Source: DASRZM01 sp035686365
GTDB lineage: Bacteria; Pseudomonadota; Gammaproteobacteria; Xanthomonadales; Xanthomonadaceae
Reading direction: 5' to 3'
Length of the DNA stretch: 6,978 bases
Assembly (NCBI GenBank): GCA_035686365.1
Contig: DASRZM010000002.1
Location: 1 to 6,978 of the forward strand
Below are positions 1 to 6,770 of the stretch, piece by piece (position 1 is the stretch's first letter; each line of letters starts with the position of its first letter). A model generated the notes under the pieces. It saw only the letters and a program-made list of their open reading frames with translations. It made no database searches and was not told where the DNA came from. The position numbers and the translations under genes were made by a program.

Positions 1-33
1 TTCTAGAGAGCCGCCGCTGCAGGGTGCCAGCGA

Positions 34-1116
34 TCAGAAGCCGATCTGGGCTCGGACCTGGAAGACCTCCGGGTCCACCAGCAGCGGCGCGGTGCCGTCC
101 TGCTCGGCGCGCACGTAGTTCAGCTGCAGCCGGGTGCGGTCGGTGACGTACCAGTTCAGGCCCAGAGTCAGCGAGTCGTGGCCGTCGGTGCCGGAAGTGC
201 CGCCGTCGAAGTCGATACGGGCGATGCGCGCCACGCCCTCGAGCGCGCCCCACTTGCTGGCCGGCTTCACCGTGCCGAAGGCGCCTTCCTTGTACTGGTG
301 CATCTCGCCGGTGAACACGTAGCCCACGGACAGGTAGGCGCCGTCGGCATCGACGTCGCCGCCACCGTCTCGATTGGCCAAGAGATGCGCGTACTCGCCC
401 TGGACCAGCAGCGGGCCATTGCGCCAGGCGCCTTCGAGGCCGAAGCGGTCGATCTCGTCGACACCCGTGATCGTGCCGGTGCGGGCCAGGCGCAGCGGGC
501 CCAGCCCGGTCTCAGGCCGTGTGGAGCGGCTGAACACGCCATCGTCCGGGCGCTCGCGCCCGGTTGCCGCGCCCAGGTGCAGGATGCGCTCGGCGTCGGA
601 CACCGGATTCCAGACGCCGCGCACGACCAGGGCGCCGCCCTCGTTCTCGCCGGTCAGGTTCTTGCCGTACAGGCCGGCGGCAAGACTCCAGGACGGTGCG
701 AACCATTGGTAGCCCAGTCCCACCCGACGGTCGATGCCGAACACGCTGCTGAAGGCCGATTCCATGAACAGCCGGTTCTTGTTGCTACCCATCGTTTCCA
801 GGCTGAAGGGCTGCTTGAACTGGCCGAGCAGGAAGTTGCCGGCGCCGGTCTTGATGCGGGCGTGGGCGTCGGTCCAGGCATGGGACTGGAAATCATGCTC
901 GAACTTGAACGCGAGCCAGTCGGTGGCCTTCCAGTCGAGCGCCACGCGGCGGCGGCGGAACCCGGATTCGTCGTCGACAGTGTCAGGAACGTCGTCGAAA
1001 TTGACGACATCGTACTGAAAGTTGATGTGAAGTTCCGGCTTTTCCGTCGCCATTGCATCAACCGGGGACAGCATCAGCGCCAAGCTGATGCAGCAGAACA
1101 GCACTCGCTGGATCAT
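34..1116 (-). CDS. OprP/OprO-family phosphate-selective outer-membrane porin
   Basis: Predicted 360-residue outer-membrane beta-barrel porin of the phosphate-selective porin O/P family, expected to pass phosphate, polyphosphate or other anions. The chosen ATG at 1116 gives a classic signal peptide: basic MIQR, hydrophobic core about residues 5-18, and a signal peptidase I site after Ala-Met-Ala (residue 23). An in-frame ATG at 1164 would add 16 polar residues in front of the signal peptide and place coding sequence over the promoter, so I reject it. Family-like segments are GQFKQPFSLE (98-107), RRVGLGY (130-136), GYVFTGEMHQY (265-275) and LTLGLNWYVTDRTRLQLNY (316-334). The protein ends in Phe, the usual BAM recognition residue. 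OprP of Pseudomonas is somewhat longer. Substrate choice is inferred from family and the Pho-like promoter; I did not identify the arginine ladder residues. The ribosome-binding site is weak (GGGCGG, about 9 nt upstream). Confidence 0.9.
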   Translation of the reverse strand: MIQRVLFCCISLALMLSPVDAMATEKPELHINFQYDVVNFDDVPDTVDDESGFRRRRVALDWKATDWLAFKFEHDFQSHAWTDAHARIKTGAGNFLLGQFKQPFSLETMGSNKNRLFMESAFSSVFGIDRRVGLGYQWFAPSWSLAAGLYGKNLTGENEGGALVVRGVWNPVSDAERILHLGAATGRERPDDGVFSRSTRPETGLGPLRLARTGTITGVDEIDRFGLEGAWRNGPLLVQGEYAHLLANRDGGGDVDADGAYLSVGYVFTGEMHQYKEGAFGTVKPASKWGALEGVARIARIDFDGGTSGTDGHDSLTLGLNWYVTDRTRLQLNYVRAEQDGTAPLLVDPEVFQVRAQIGF

Positions 1117-1148
1117 GGATTTGCCGCCCGTGTGACAGAACGGCGGCG

Positions 1149-1182
1149 AGTATGTGGCTGTCATGTTACGGCTTCGTGACAG
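1149..1182 (-). promoter_or_regulatory. Candidate PhoB box and -10 for the porin gene
   Basis: Read on the minus strand, CTGTCACGAAGCCGTAAC (1182 to 1165) matches the E. coli Pho-box consensus CTGTCATAAATCTGTCAC at 13 of 18 positions, as two 7-mers separated by 4 nt. Exactly 10 nt follow before CATACT (1154 to 1149), a 4/6 match to TATAAT. This is the same box-to-(-10) spacing as in E. coli phoA, where the box stands in for a -35. A transcript would start near 1142, leaving a leader of about 25 nt before the ATG at 1116. A PhoB box in front of a phosphate-selective porin makes functional sense. The match is visible; PhoB binding is inference. Confidence 0.6.
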
Positions 1183-1184
1183 CC
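1156..1184. repeat. 8-bp perfect inverted repeat between nth and the porin gene
   Basis: GGCTGTCA (1156-1163) and TGACAGCC (1177-1184) are perfect inverted arms around a 13-nt spacer. The arms contain the TGTCA core of the Pho-like repeats, so the element may be a two-sided operator. It lies 6 nt past the nth stop codon (1190-1192), so it could also fold at the 3' end of the rsx-nth mRNA. However, the sequence after the second arm is ACATACTCGCC on the minus strand, with no U-run, so it is not a standard intrinsic terminator. Confidence 0.55.
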
Positions 1185-1189
1185 GCCGG

Positions 1190-1825
1190 TCACGCCTGGG
1201 TCTTGTCCGGGTAGTGGCACAGGTCGCGGATCACGCAGGCCGGGCAGTCGGGCCGGCGTGCCCTGCACACGTAGCGGCCATGCAGGATCAGCCAGTGGTG
1301 CGCGTCCTTGCGGAACCGGGCCGGCACATGGCGCAGCAGCCGGTCCTCGACTTCTCGCGGGGTCTTCCCGGGGGCCAGGCCGGTGCGGTTGGCGACCCGG
1401 AAGATGTGCGTGTCCACCGCGATGGTTTCCTGGCCGAAGGCGGTATTGAGCACGACGTTGGCAGTCTTGCGGCCGACCCCGGGCAGGGCCTCCAGCGCCT
1501 CGCGCTCGGGCGGTACCTGGCCGCCGTGCCGTTCGACCAGGATCCGGCAGGTCTGGAAGATGTTGGCCGCCTTGCTGTTGTACAGGCCGATCGAGGAGAT
1601 GTAGCGCTTGATAGCTGGTTCGCCCAGCGCCAGCATCGCCTCGGGCGTCGCCGCCACCGGGAACAGGCGGCGGGTGGCCTTGTTGACCGCCACGTCGGTC
1701 GCCTGCGCCGACAGGATCACCGCGACCAGCAGCTGAAACGGGGTTTCGTACTCGAGCTCGGTGACCGGGTGCGGGTTCAGTTCGCGCAGCCGTTCGAACA
1801 GCTCACGCCGCCGCGCCGGGCTCAC
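1190..1825 (-). CDS. nth: Endonuclease III, DNA glycosylase/AP lyase
   Basis: Removes oxidised pyrimidines from DNA and cleaves the abasic site (base excision repair). The protein is 211 residues, the same length as E. coli Nth, and aligns with it without gaps by eye. Key residues sit at the E. coli positions: the helix-hairpin-helix segment LPGVGRKTA with catalytic Lys120, catalytic Asp138 in AVDTHIFR, and the [4Fe-4S] cysteines 187, 194, 197 and 203 (C-X6-C-X2-C-X5-C). The GTG start at 1825 overlaps the rsxE stop in a GTGA tetranucleotide (1822-1825). No strong Shine-Dalgarno is seen, so translation probably depends on coupling to rsxE. nth is the last gene of the rsx operon in E. coli too. 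The reading frame continues open upstream to 2638 inside rsxE, but that part is not family sequence. Confidence 0.97.
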   Translation of the reverse strand: MSPARRRELFERLRELNPHPVTELEYETPFQLLVAVILSAQATDVAVNKATRRLFPVAATPEAMLALGEPAIKRYISSIGLYNSKAANIFQTCRILVERHGGQVPPEREALEALPGVGRKTANVVLNTAFGQETIAVDTHIFRVANRTGLAPGKTPREVEDRLLRHVPARFRKDAHHWLILHGRYVCRARRPDCPACVIRDLCHYPDKTQA

Positions 1826-2499
1826 GCGGTGGCCCCGGATGTGGCGCCGGCCCTGCCGCGGACGCCGGCCGGCGCGACCAGCCGGTTGCGCAGCGCCACC
1901 AGCAGGCCCAGCACCACGAAAGCACCCGGCGGCAGGGCGGCAATCAGCAGGCCGCGGTAACCGGGAAGCAGCTGCACTTCCAGCGCGCCGAGCCCGAGCA
2001 GGCGGCCGGCGCCGGCGAATACAGTGCCCTGTGCGAAGAGCTCCCGGACCAGGCCGATCGCCAGCAGCACGCCGAGGAAACCCATGCCGGTCGCAAAGCC
2101 GTCGAGCGCGGCACGGGCGGGGCCGTTGCGCGAGGCAAAGGCCTCCGCGCGCCCCATGATCGCGCAGTTGGTCACGATCAGTGGGAGGAACAGGCCGAGC
2201 ACGCCGTGCAGTTCGGGCAGCCAGGCATGCATGGACAACTCTATCGAGGTCACCACCGCGGCGATGATCATCACGAAAGCGGGGATCCGCACCTCGTTCC
2301 GGGTAAGGCGCCGGATCGAGGCGATTGCGGTGTTGGTCAGGGTGACCGCGACGACGGTGGCGACACCGAGCCCGAGCGCGTTCACCGCGGTGTTGCTCAC
2401 CGCCAGCAGCGGACACAGTCCCAGCAGCTGCACCAGCCCGACATTGCCGGCCACCAGGCCGTGGTACAGGATCGATCGGGCTGCGATCGGGTCGCTCAT
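1822..2499 (-). CDS. rsxE: Rsx/Rnf complex membrane subunit E
   Basis: Integral membrane subunit of the ion-translocating ferredoxin:NAD+ oxidoreductase (Rnf), called Rsx in E. coli. 225 residues, close to the E. coli length. It matches RsxE rather than its paralogue RsxA: LVQLLGLCPLLAV (22-34), ALGLGVAT, EVRIPAFVMIIA (69-80), FLPLIVTNCAIMGRAEAFA (104-122) and LPPGAFVVLGL (189-199). About six membrane spans are visible. The only cysteines, Cys29 and Cys112, are in the conserved positions known in the Rnf/Nqr family to help hold an intramembrane [2Fe-2S] cluster shared with the A subunit, which is not encoded in this window. The ATG at 2499 overlaps the rsxG stop (ATGA, 2496-2499), with GGAG (2511 to 2508) 8 nt upstream. 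The C-terminus overlaps the nth start. Confidence 0.96.
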   Translation of the reverse strand: MSDPIAARSILYHGLVAGNVGLVQLLGLCPLLAVSNTAVNALGLGVATVVAVTLTNTAIASIRRLTRNEVRIPAFVMIIAAVVTSIELSMHAWLPELHGVLGLFLPLIVTNCAIMGRAEAFASRNGPARAALDGFATGMGFLGVLLAIGLVRELFAQGTVFAGAGRLLGLGALEVQLLPGYRGLLIAALPPGAFVVLGLLVALRNRLVAPAGVRGRAGATSGATA

Positions 2500-3191
2500 G
2501 GTGCCGGCTCCGTTGCCGCCGCGTCGGATCCTGGCGGCGGCGGGCCGTCGGAATGACGCAGCTCGCTGCCCGCCGGTGCCGCATACAGTTCCTGTCCGTG
2601 GCGCCGGACATACTGGAGCGCGCGGCGCAGCGCCGCAACCACCGCGCGCGGCGTCACCGTGGCACCGGCGAAGGCGTCGAAGTCGCCGCCGTCCTTGCGC
2701 ACGCGCCAGCGCGGCACCGGCGGATCGCCGAGCCAGCGCCCCCGGAACCGATCGATCCAGTCGCTCTTGCCGGCATCGATCCAGTCGCCGAGACCGGGCG
2801 TCTCCTGGTGGCGGAGGATGCGGGCGCCCAGGATCCGTCCCTGGGTGTCGATGCCGACCAGCAGGTGGATGGGCCCGGCATAGCCGTCGGCGGCCACCAC
2901 CGGCACGACCAGCGCCGAGGGCCGGCCCTGCAGGCGCGCGCGCCGTACCGTCACGGCCGGCGCCGCGCCCAGCCATGCTTCGGCCTGGACGCGGACCCGA
3001 TCCTCGAACGGATCGTTGTCGTATCGGTCCGGCGGCAGCACCATCGCCAGCGCCTGCAGTTCGGCGGCGCGCTCGGCCTCGGCGATGGGCTCGCGCGTCA
3101 GCTCGTGGACGCCGGCCAGCAGCACCACCGCGAGCACGGCGCAGGTGCCCAGCAGCAAGGCGGCGCGGGCGGCGGCGCGGCCGCCATTCAT
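2496..3191 (-). CDS. rsxG: Rsx/Rnf complex FMN-binding subunit G
   Basis: Single-span subunit carrying covalent FMN on the periplasmic side of the Rnf/Rsx complex. 231 residues: one N-terminal membrane helix (about 8-27), then an FMN-binding domain. Recognisable segments are DGYAGPIHLLVGID (102-115), HQETPGLGDWID (128-139) and KDGGDFDAFAGATVTPRAVV (166-185). The flavin-accepting residue should be Thr178 in D172-A-F-A-G-A-T178. The family motif attacked by the flavin transferase ApbE is Dxx(S/T)GAT; here position 175 is Ala, whereas E. coli has Thr. The tail (about 210-231) is Pro/Ala-rich and looks disordered. The ATG at 3191 overlaps the rsxD stop (ATGA, 3188-3191) and has GGGGAG (3205 to 3200) 8 nt upstream, which fixes the start although the frame is open much further. 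Confidence 0.95.
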   Translation of the reverse strand: MNGGRAAARAALLLGTCAVLAVVLLAGVHELTREPIAEAERAAELQALAMVLPPDRYDNDPFEDRVRVQAEAWLGAAPAVTVRRARLQGRPSALVVPVVAADGYAGPIHLLVGIDTQGRILGARILRHQETPGLGDWIDAGKSDWIDRFRGRWLGDPPVPRWRVRKDGGDFDAFAGATVTPRAVVAALRRALQYVRRHGQELYAAPAGSELRHSDGPPPPGSDAAATEPAP

Positions 3192-4222
3192 GTCGGCCGC
3201 TCCCCGAAGATACGCGGGCGCGTGTGCAGGTCGATCCACGGCGCGGCACAGTTCATCAGCAGCACCGCGAAAGCCACTCCGTCCGGGTAGGCGCCCCAGC
3301 ACCGGATCACCAGCGTGATCGCCGCCACGCCGGCGCCGAAGATCAGGCGCCCGCGCGGCGTCGCGCAGCCGGTCACCGGGTCGGTGGCGACGAAGAACGC
3401 TGCCAGCACCAGCGCGCCGGAAAACAGGTGCACCAGCGGCGAGGGGTGCAGGTCCGGGTCGGCCAGGAACCAGGGGAGGCTCAGCGCGATCACGGTGCCG
3501 ATCGTCGCTACCGGCACCTGCCAGTGGATGACCCGTGTGTAGAGCAACAATGCACCGCCCAGGACGTAGCACACGGCGATCCACTCCCAGCCGCGGCCAC
3601 CGAAGGCACCGAACAGCGGATCGGCGCGGATCTCGCCCAGGGTGCGCATCTCCGGGCCGAGGGTGCGCAGGCGGTCCAGGGGCGTGGCCTGCGCCAGTGC
3701 GTCCCAACCGGGCCCGGGCGCCGCGCCGGTGAGCACCGCGCGCCAGGCTTCGACCAGGTCCACCGCCGTCCCCTCCGGACCGCGCGGCGGCAGCCACTGG
3801 GAGAGCTCGAACGGAAAGCAGATCAGCACGACCGCGTAGGCGGCCATGGCCGGATTGAACAGGTTGCTGCCGAGGCCACCATACAGGTGCTTGGCGAACA
3901 CCATGGCCGTGAGCATCGCCACGGCAGCCACCCACCACGGCGCCAGTGGCGGAACGCACAAGGCAAAGAGCACGGCCGTGACCGGGGCGCTCAGGTCGCC
4001 CAGGTACGGCGCCAAGGGCCGCCGGCGCAGCCTCAGCATGGCGGCCTCGAAGGCCAGCGCGAAGGACATCGCCAATGCGATCTGGATGAGGATCCCCGGC
4101 CCGAACCAGTACCCGTGCGCAGCGACGCCCGGCACCAGCGCCAGCAGCACCAGTCCCATCACCGCACGCACGCTGCGGGCCGCCGGCAGGTGTGGCGCGG
4201 CAGCGGTTTCGAACTGCCTCAC
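3188..4222 (-). CDS. rsxD: Rsx/Rnf complex membrane subunit D, covalent flavoprotein
   Basis: Polytopic membrane subunit of Rnf/Rsx carrying covalent FMN. 344 residues against about 352 in E. coli. Conserved segments are PPLAPWWVAAV (91-101), AKHLYGGLGSNLFNPAMAAY (110-129), FFVATDPVTG (276-285), RGRLIFGAG (290-298), AYPDGVAFAVLLMN (311-324) and DLHTRPRIFG (331-340). About nine or ten hydrophobic spans are visible. The expected FMN threonine is Thr180 in DALAQATPLD; E. coli has DGISQATPLD, so the Ser three residues before the Thr is Ala here. Start choice: GTG at 4222, forming a GTGA overlap with the rsxC stop (4219-4222), with a good GAGGA (4233 to 4229) 6 nt upstream. The N-terminus RQFETAAAPH then aligns with that of E. 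coli RsxD. The open frame to 4498 lies inside rsxC and is not family sequence. Confidence 0.95.
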   Translation of the reverse strand: MRQFETAAAPHLPAARSVRAVMGLVLLALVPGVAAHGYWFGPGILIQIALAMSFALAFEAAMLRLRRRPLAPYLGDLSAPVTAVLFALCVPPLAPWWVAAVAMLTAMVFAKHLYGGLGSNLFNPAMAAYAVVLICFPFELSQWLPPRGPEGTAVDLVEAWRAVLTGAAPGPGWDALAQATPLDRLRTLGPEMRTLGEIRADPLFGAFGGRGWEWIAVCYVLGGALLLYTRVIHWQVPVATIGTVIALSLPWFLADPDLHPSPLVHLFSGALVLAAFFVATDPVTGCATPRGRLIFGAGVAAITLVIRCWGAYPDGVAFAVLLMNCAAPWIDLHTRPRIFGERPT

Positions 4223-5739
4223 CGGGTGTCCTCGTCGGTGTCGCGCGGCAACCTCGCGCGGGCGCGCTGCAGTGCGGCGCTGACCGATTCGGGCATCGCC
4301 GCGCGTGCCCGCCGCGACTCGCGCTCGGCCCGCAGCCCCTGGAGCCGCGCGGCCCGCGCCTCGTGGCGGCGCCGGGCCTGCTCGGCGCGCTCGCTCGCCA
4401 GGCGACTCGCGCGCAGTTCGGTCTTGGCGAAGCGGAAGTGCTCGACCAGCGGGATGTGGCTGGGACAGGCCAGGTCGCAACAGCCGCACTCGATGCAATC
4501 GTAGACGCCGAACTGCAGCGTGCGGGTCCAGTCCTCACCACGGATGAAGGCCAGCAGCTGCTGCGGCATCAGCTGCGCAGGGCACACCCGCGAGCACTCG
4601 CCGCAGCGGATGCACGGCAGCTCCGGTCCGGTTTCACGCAGGTCCGAGGCGGCCAGCACCAGGACGCAGTTGCTGGACTTGGTGACGGCGAAACCGTCGT
4701 GCGGCAGTGCCAGGCCCATCATCGGGCCGCCGATGACCAGGCGCGCGGCCTGCCCGGTATACCCGCCGGCCCGGGCGATCAGGTGCGCGACCGGCGTGCC
4801 GATCGCGACCTCGTAGTTGCCGGGGACGGCAACGCCGCGGCCGTTGACCGTGACGATGCGCGAGACCAGCGGCTCGCCGTGCGCCACCGCACGCCAAGCG
4901 GCCGCGGCGGTGCCCACGTTGTGGACGACGATGCCCAGATCACGCGGCAGGCCGCGACTGGGAACCTCCTGTCCGGTCAGTACGCGGATCAGCTGGCGCT
5001 CGCCGCCCTCCGGATACACGGTGGGAACGACGGCCAGTTCGATGCCCGTGACCGCGTTCGCGGCGATCGCCGCACGCGCCGCCGCGATCGCCTCCGGCAT
5101 GGTGTCCTCGACCGCCAGCAGCACACGCGGCGTCCCGGCGATGCGCGCGAGCACGAGTCCGCCGAGCACGACCTCCTGTGCACGCACACGCAGCAACGCG
5201 TCGTCGCATGCGATGTAGGGCTCGCATTCGGCACCGTTGAGGATCAGCAGCTCGCGCTGCACCTGCAGTTTCTCGGCCGTGGGAAACACGGCGCCCCCGA
5301 GCCCGACCAGGCCGGCCTCGCGCAGGCGTGCGAGCAGCGCGGCCGGTTCCGCCTGCGGGTCCAGCGGCGCAAGCAGGGCCCGCGGGCCATCCAGGTCGAC
5401 ATCGATCTCGACGGCCTCGACCTCCAGACCGGGTCCGAACGCGACCCGATGCGGCCCCAGGGCGATGACGGTCCCGGCCGCCGGTGCGTGTACGGCAACG
5501 CTGCGCTCGCCCTCGGGTTCGCCGATGCGCTGTCCCAGGGCGACCCGGTCGCCCACCTCGACGCAGGGGCGGGCCGGCGCCCCGGCATGCTGCAGCATCG
5601 GAACCACCAGGCGTGCAGGCAGCGGACAGGACCGGATCGGCGGTCCCGCCCCGTGGACCTTGTGGCCGGCCAGCTTCAGTCCGCCGGGGAATCGGTGCAG
5701 GCGCAAGTGTGCATCGTTCGAATGGAGACGCCCGGACAT
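4219..5739 (-). CDS. rsxC: Rsx/Rnf complex peripheral subunit C, iron-sulfur/NADH subunit
   Basis: Cytoplasmic peripheral subunit that connects the Rnf/Rsx complex to NAD(H). 506 residues from ATG 5739. Order of parts: N-terminal barrel region (about 1-115, with VHAPAAGTV at 83-91); a Gly-rich nucleotide/flavin-fold segment GLVGLGGAVFPTAEKL (143-158) and LILNGAECEPYIACDD (165-180); an SLBB-like region (about 290-345); then two [4Fe-4S] motifs, Cys376/379/382/386-Pro and Cys415/418/421/425-Pro. The end (about 435-500) is a charged Ala/Arg/Glu-rich helical segment. E. coli RsxC is about 740 residues because of a long Ala/Lys-rich repeat tail; this protein stops soon after the ferredoxin domain, as in many shorter RnfC proteins. 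Codons upstream of 5739 run into accA, so the first plausible ATG was used. Its Shine-Dalgarno is weak (GGCGG, 5 nt upstream). It starts 40 nt after accA. Confidence 0.95.
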   Translation of the reverse strand: MSGRLHSNDAHLRLHRFPGGLKLAGHKVHGAGPPIRSCPLPARLVVPMLQHAGAPARPCVEVGDRVALGQRIGEPEGERSVAVHAPAAGTVIALGPHRVAFGPGLEVEAVEIDVDLDGPRALLAPLDPQAEPAALLARLREAGLVGLGGAVFPTAEKLQVQRELLILNGAECEPYIACDDALLRVRAQEVVLGGLVLARIAGTPRVLLAVEDTMPEAIAAARAAIAANAVTGIELAVVPTVYPEGGERQLIRVLTGQEVPSRGLPRDLGIVVHNVGTAAAAWRAVAHGEPLVSRIVTVNGRGVAVPGNYEVAIGTPVAHLIARAGGYTGQAARLVIGGPMMGLALPHDGFAVTKSSNCVLVLAASDLRETGPELPCIRCGECSRVCPAQLMPQQLLAFIRGEDWTRTLQFGVYDCIECGCCDLACPSHIPLVEHFRFAKTELRASRLASERAEQARRRHEARAARLQGLRAERESRRARAAMPESVSAALQRARARLPRDTDEDTR

Positions 5740-5779
5740 TGTAGCCGCCGGGTTCGGGGCCCCCGATGCCGCCCCGGTA

Positions 5780-6742
5780 TCAGTGGCCGCCTTCGTAGCG
5801 TCCGTAGCCGCGCAGGCGGCGGTAGCGTCGTTCGACCAGTTCATCCGCCGCCACGCCGCTGAACTCGTCCAGGCGGCGCAGCAGTGCCTGCTTGAGCGAG
5901 CGCGCCATCGACTCGGGGTCGCGGTGGGCGCCGCCCAGCGGTTCGGCGACGATTTCGTCCACCAGCCCCAGCTCGTGCAGGCGCGCGGCGGTCAGGCCCA
6001 GGGCGTCGGCGGCATCGCGCGCGCGCTCGGCGCTCTTCCACAGGATCGAGGCACACCCTTCGGGCGAGATCACCGAGTAGGTCGAGTACTCGAGCATCAG
6101 CGTGCAGTCGCCCACACCGACCGCCAAGGCGCCGCCGGAACCCCCCTCTCCGATAATCGTACAAACGATCGGGATGCGCAGCTGCGCCATCTCCAGCAGG
6201 TTGCGGGCGATCGCCTCGGACTGGCCGCGCTCCTCGGCGCCCACGCCCGGGTAGGCCCCCGGGGTATCGATCAGCGTCAGCAGCGGCAGCGAGAAACGCT
6301 GCGCCAGATGCATCAGCCTCAGCGCCTTGCGGTATCCCTCCGGGCGCGGCATGCCGAAGTTGCGACGGATCTTGGCCTTGGTGTCGCGGCCCTTCTGGTG
6401 GCCGATGATCATGACCGCGCGCCCGTCGATGCGACCAGGGCCACCGACGATCGCGGCATCGTCGGCATAGGCGCGGTCGCCGGCCAGCTCGTGGAACTCA
6501 TCGCAGATCAGCCCGATATAGTCGTTGGTGTAGGGCCGTTGGGGATGGCGGGCGAGCTGCGCGATCTGCCACGGCGTGAGGCTCCTGAAGATCTCCGCAG
6601 TGCGCGCGCGCAGCTTGTCCTGCAGGTTGGCGATTTCCTCCTCGATGCTCAGGGCCGAGCCGTGGCTGGCGTGCCGCAGCTCCTGGATCTTGGCTTCCAG
6701 ATCGGCGATGGGCTGTTCGAAGTCGAGGAAATTCGGGTTCAT
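5780..6742 (-). CDS. accA: Acetyl-CoA carboxylase carboxyltransferase subunit alpha
   Basis: Alpha half of the carboxyltransferase that moves CO2 from biotin to acetyl-CoA to form malonyl-CoA, the first committed step of fatty-acid synthesis; works as an A2D2 tetramer with AccD in the cytosol. 320 residues against 319 in E. coli, colinear throughout. Signature stretches are NFLDFEQPIADLEAKI (4-19), WQIAQLARHPQRPYT (58-72), ELAGDRAYADD (85-95), MIIGHQKGRDTK (111-122), DTPGAYPGVGAEERGQSEAI (159-178), GEGGSGGALAVGVGD (198-212) and VISPEGCASILWKSA (224-238). The ATG at 6742 agrees with the E. coli N-terminus. In E. coli accA follows dnaE; here 236 nt of non-coding sequence lie upstream within the window. 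The 40-nt gap to rsxC allows read-through from accA into the rsx genes. Confidence 0.98.
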   Translation of the reverse strand: MNPNFLDFEQPIADLEAKIQELRHASHGSALSIEEEIANLQDKLRARTAEIFRSLTPWQIAQLARHPQRPYTNDYIGLICDEFHELAGDRAYADDAAIVGGPGRIDGRAVMIIGHQKGRDTKAKIRRNFGMPRPEGYRKALRLMHLAQRFSLPLLTLIDTPGAYPGVGAEERGQSEAIARNLLEMAQLRIPIVCTIIGEGGSGGALAVGVGDCTLMLEYSTYSVISPEGCASILWKSAERARDAADALGLTAARLHELGLVDEIVAEPLGGAHRDPESMARSLKQALLRRLDEFSGVAADELVERRYRRLRGYGRYEGGH

Positions 6743-6770
6743 GCAGGGCGGTACGGCTTCCGGAGCGGCG

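Noticed and set aside
1..33. Terminator downstream of the porin gene
   Set aside because: Only 33 nt are visible after the stop codon; the best pairing is about 4 bp and there is no T-run.
1117..1164. Longer porin start at ATG 1164
   Set aside because: It places 16 polar residues ahead of a complete signal peptide and overlaps the Pho-like promoter elements.
178..1179. Plus-strand open frame of 333 codons opposite the porin gene
   Set aside because: The minus strand gives signal peptide, barrel strands and terminal Phe; the plus frame gives no recognisable protein.
1156..1184. Intrinsic terminator after nth
   Set aside because: The hairpin can form, but no T-run follows on the minus strand; it is listed only as an inverted repeat.
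1825..1845. SGAT near the RsxE C-terminus as a third flavinylation site
   Set aside because: It lacks the required preceding Asp, lies in a low-complexity Ala/Gly tail, and RsxE is not a covalent flavoprotein in the known family.
2024..4504. Plus-strand open frame of 826 codons across rsxE, rsxG, rsxD and part of rsxC
   Set aside because: It lies opposite four strongly recognised genes. Its translation is Arg/Pro/Ala-rich with no domain, as expected of an antisense shadow in high-GC DNA.
5754..5766. TCGGGG/CCCCGA near-palindrome between accA and rsxC as a terminator or attenuator
   Set aside because: At most a 5-bp stem with a 3-nt loop and no T-run; common by chance in DNA this GC-rich.
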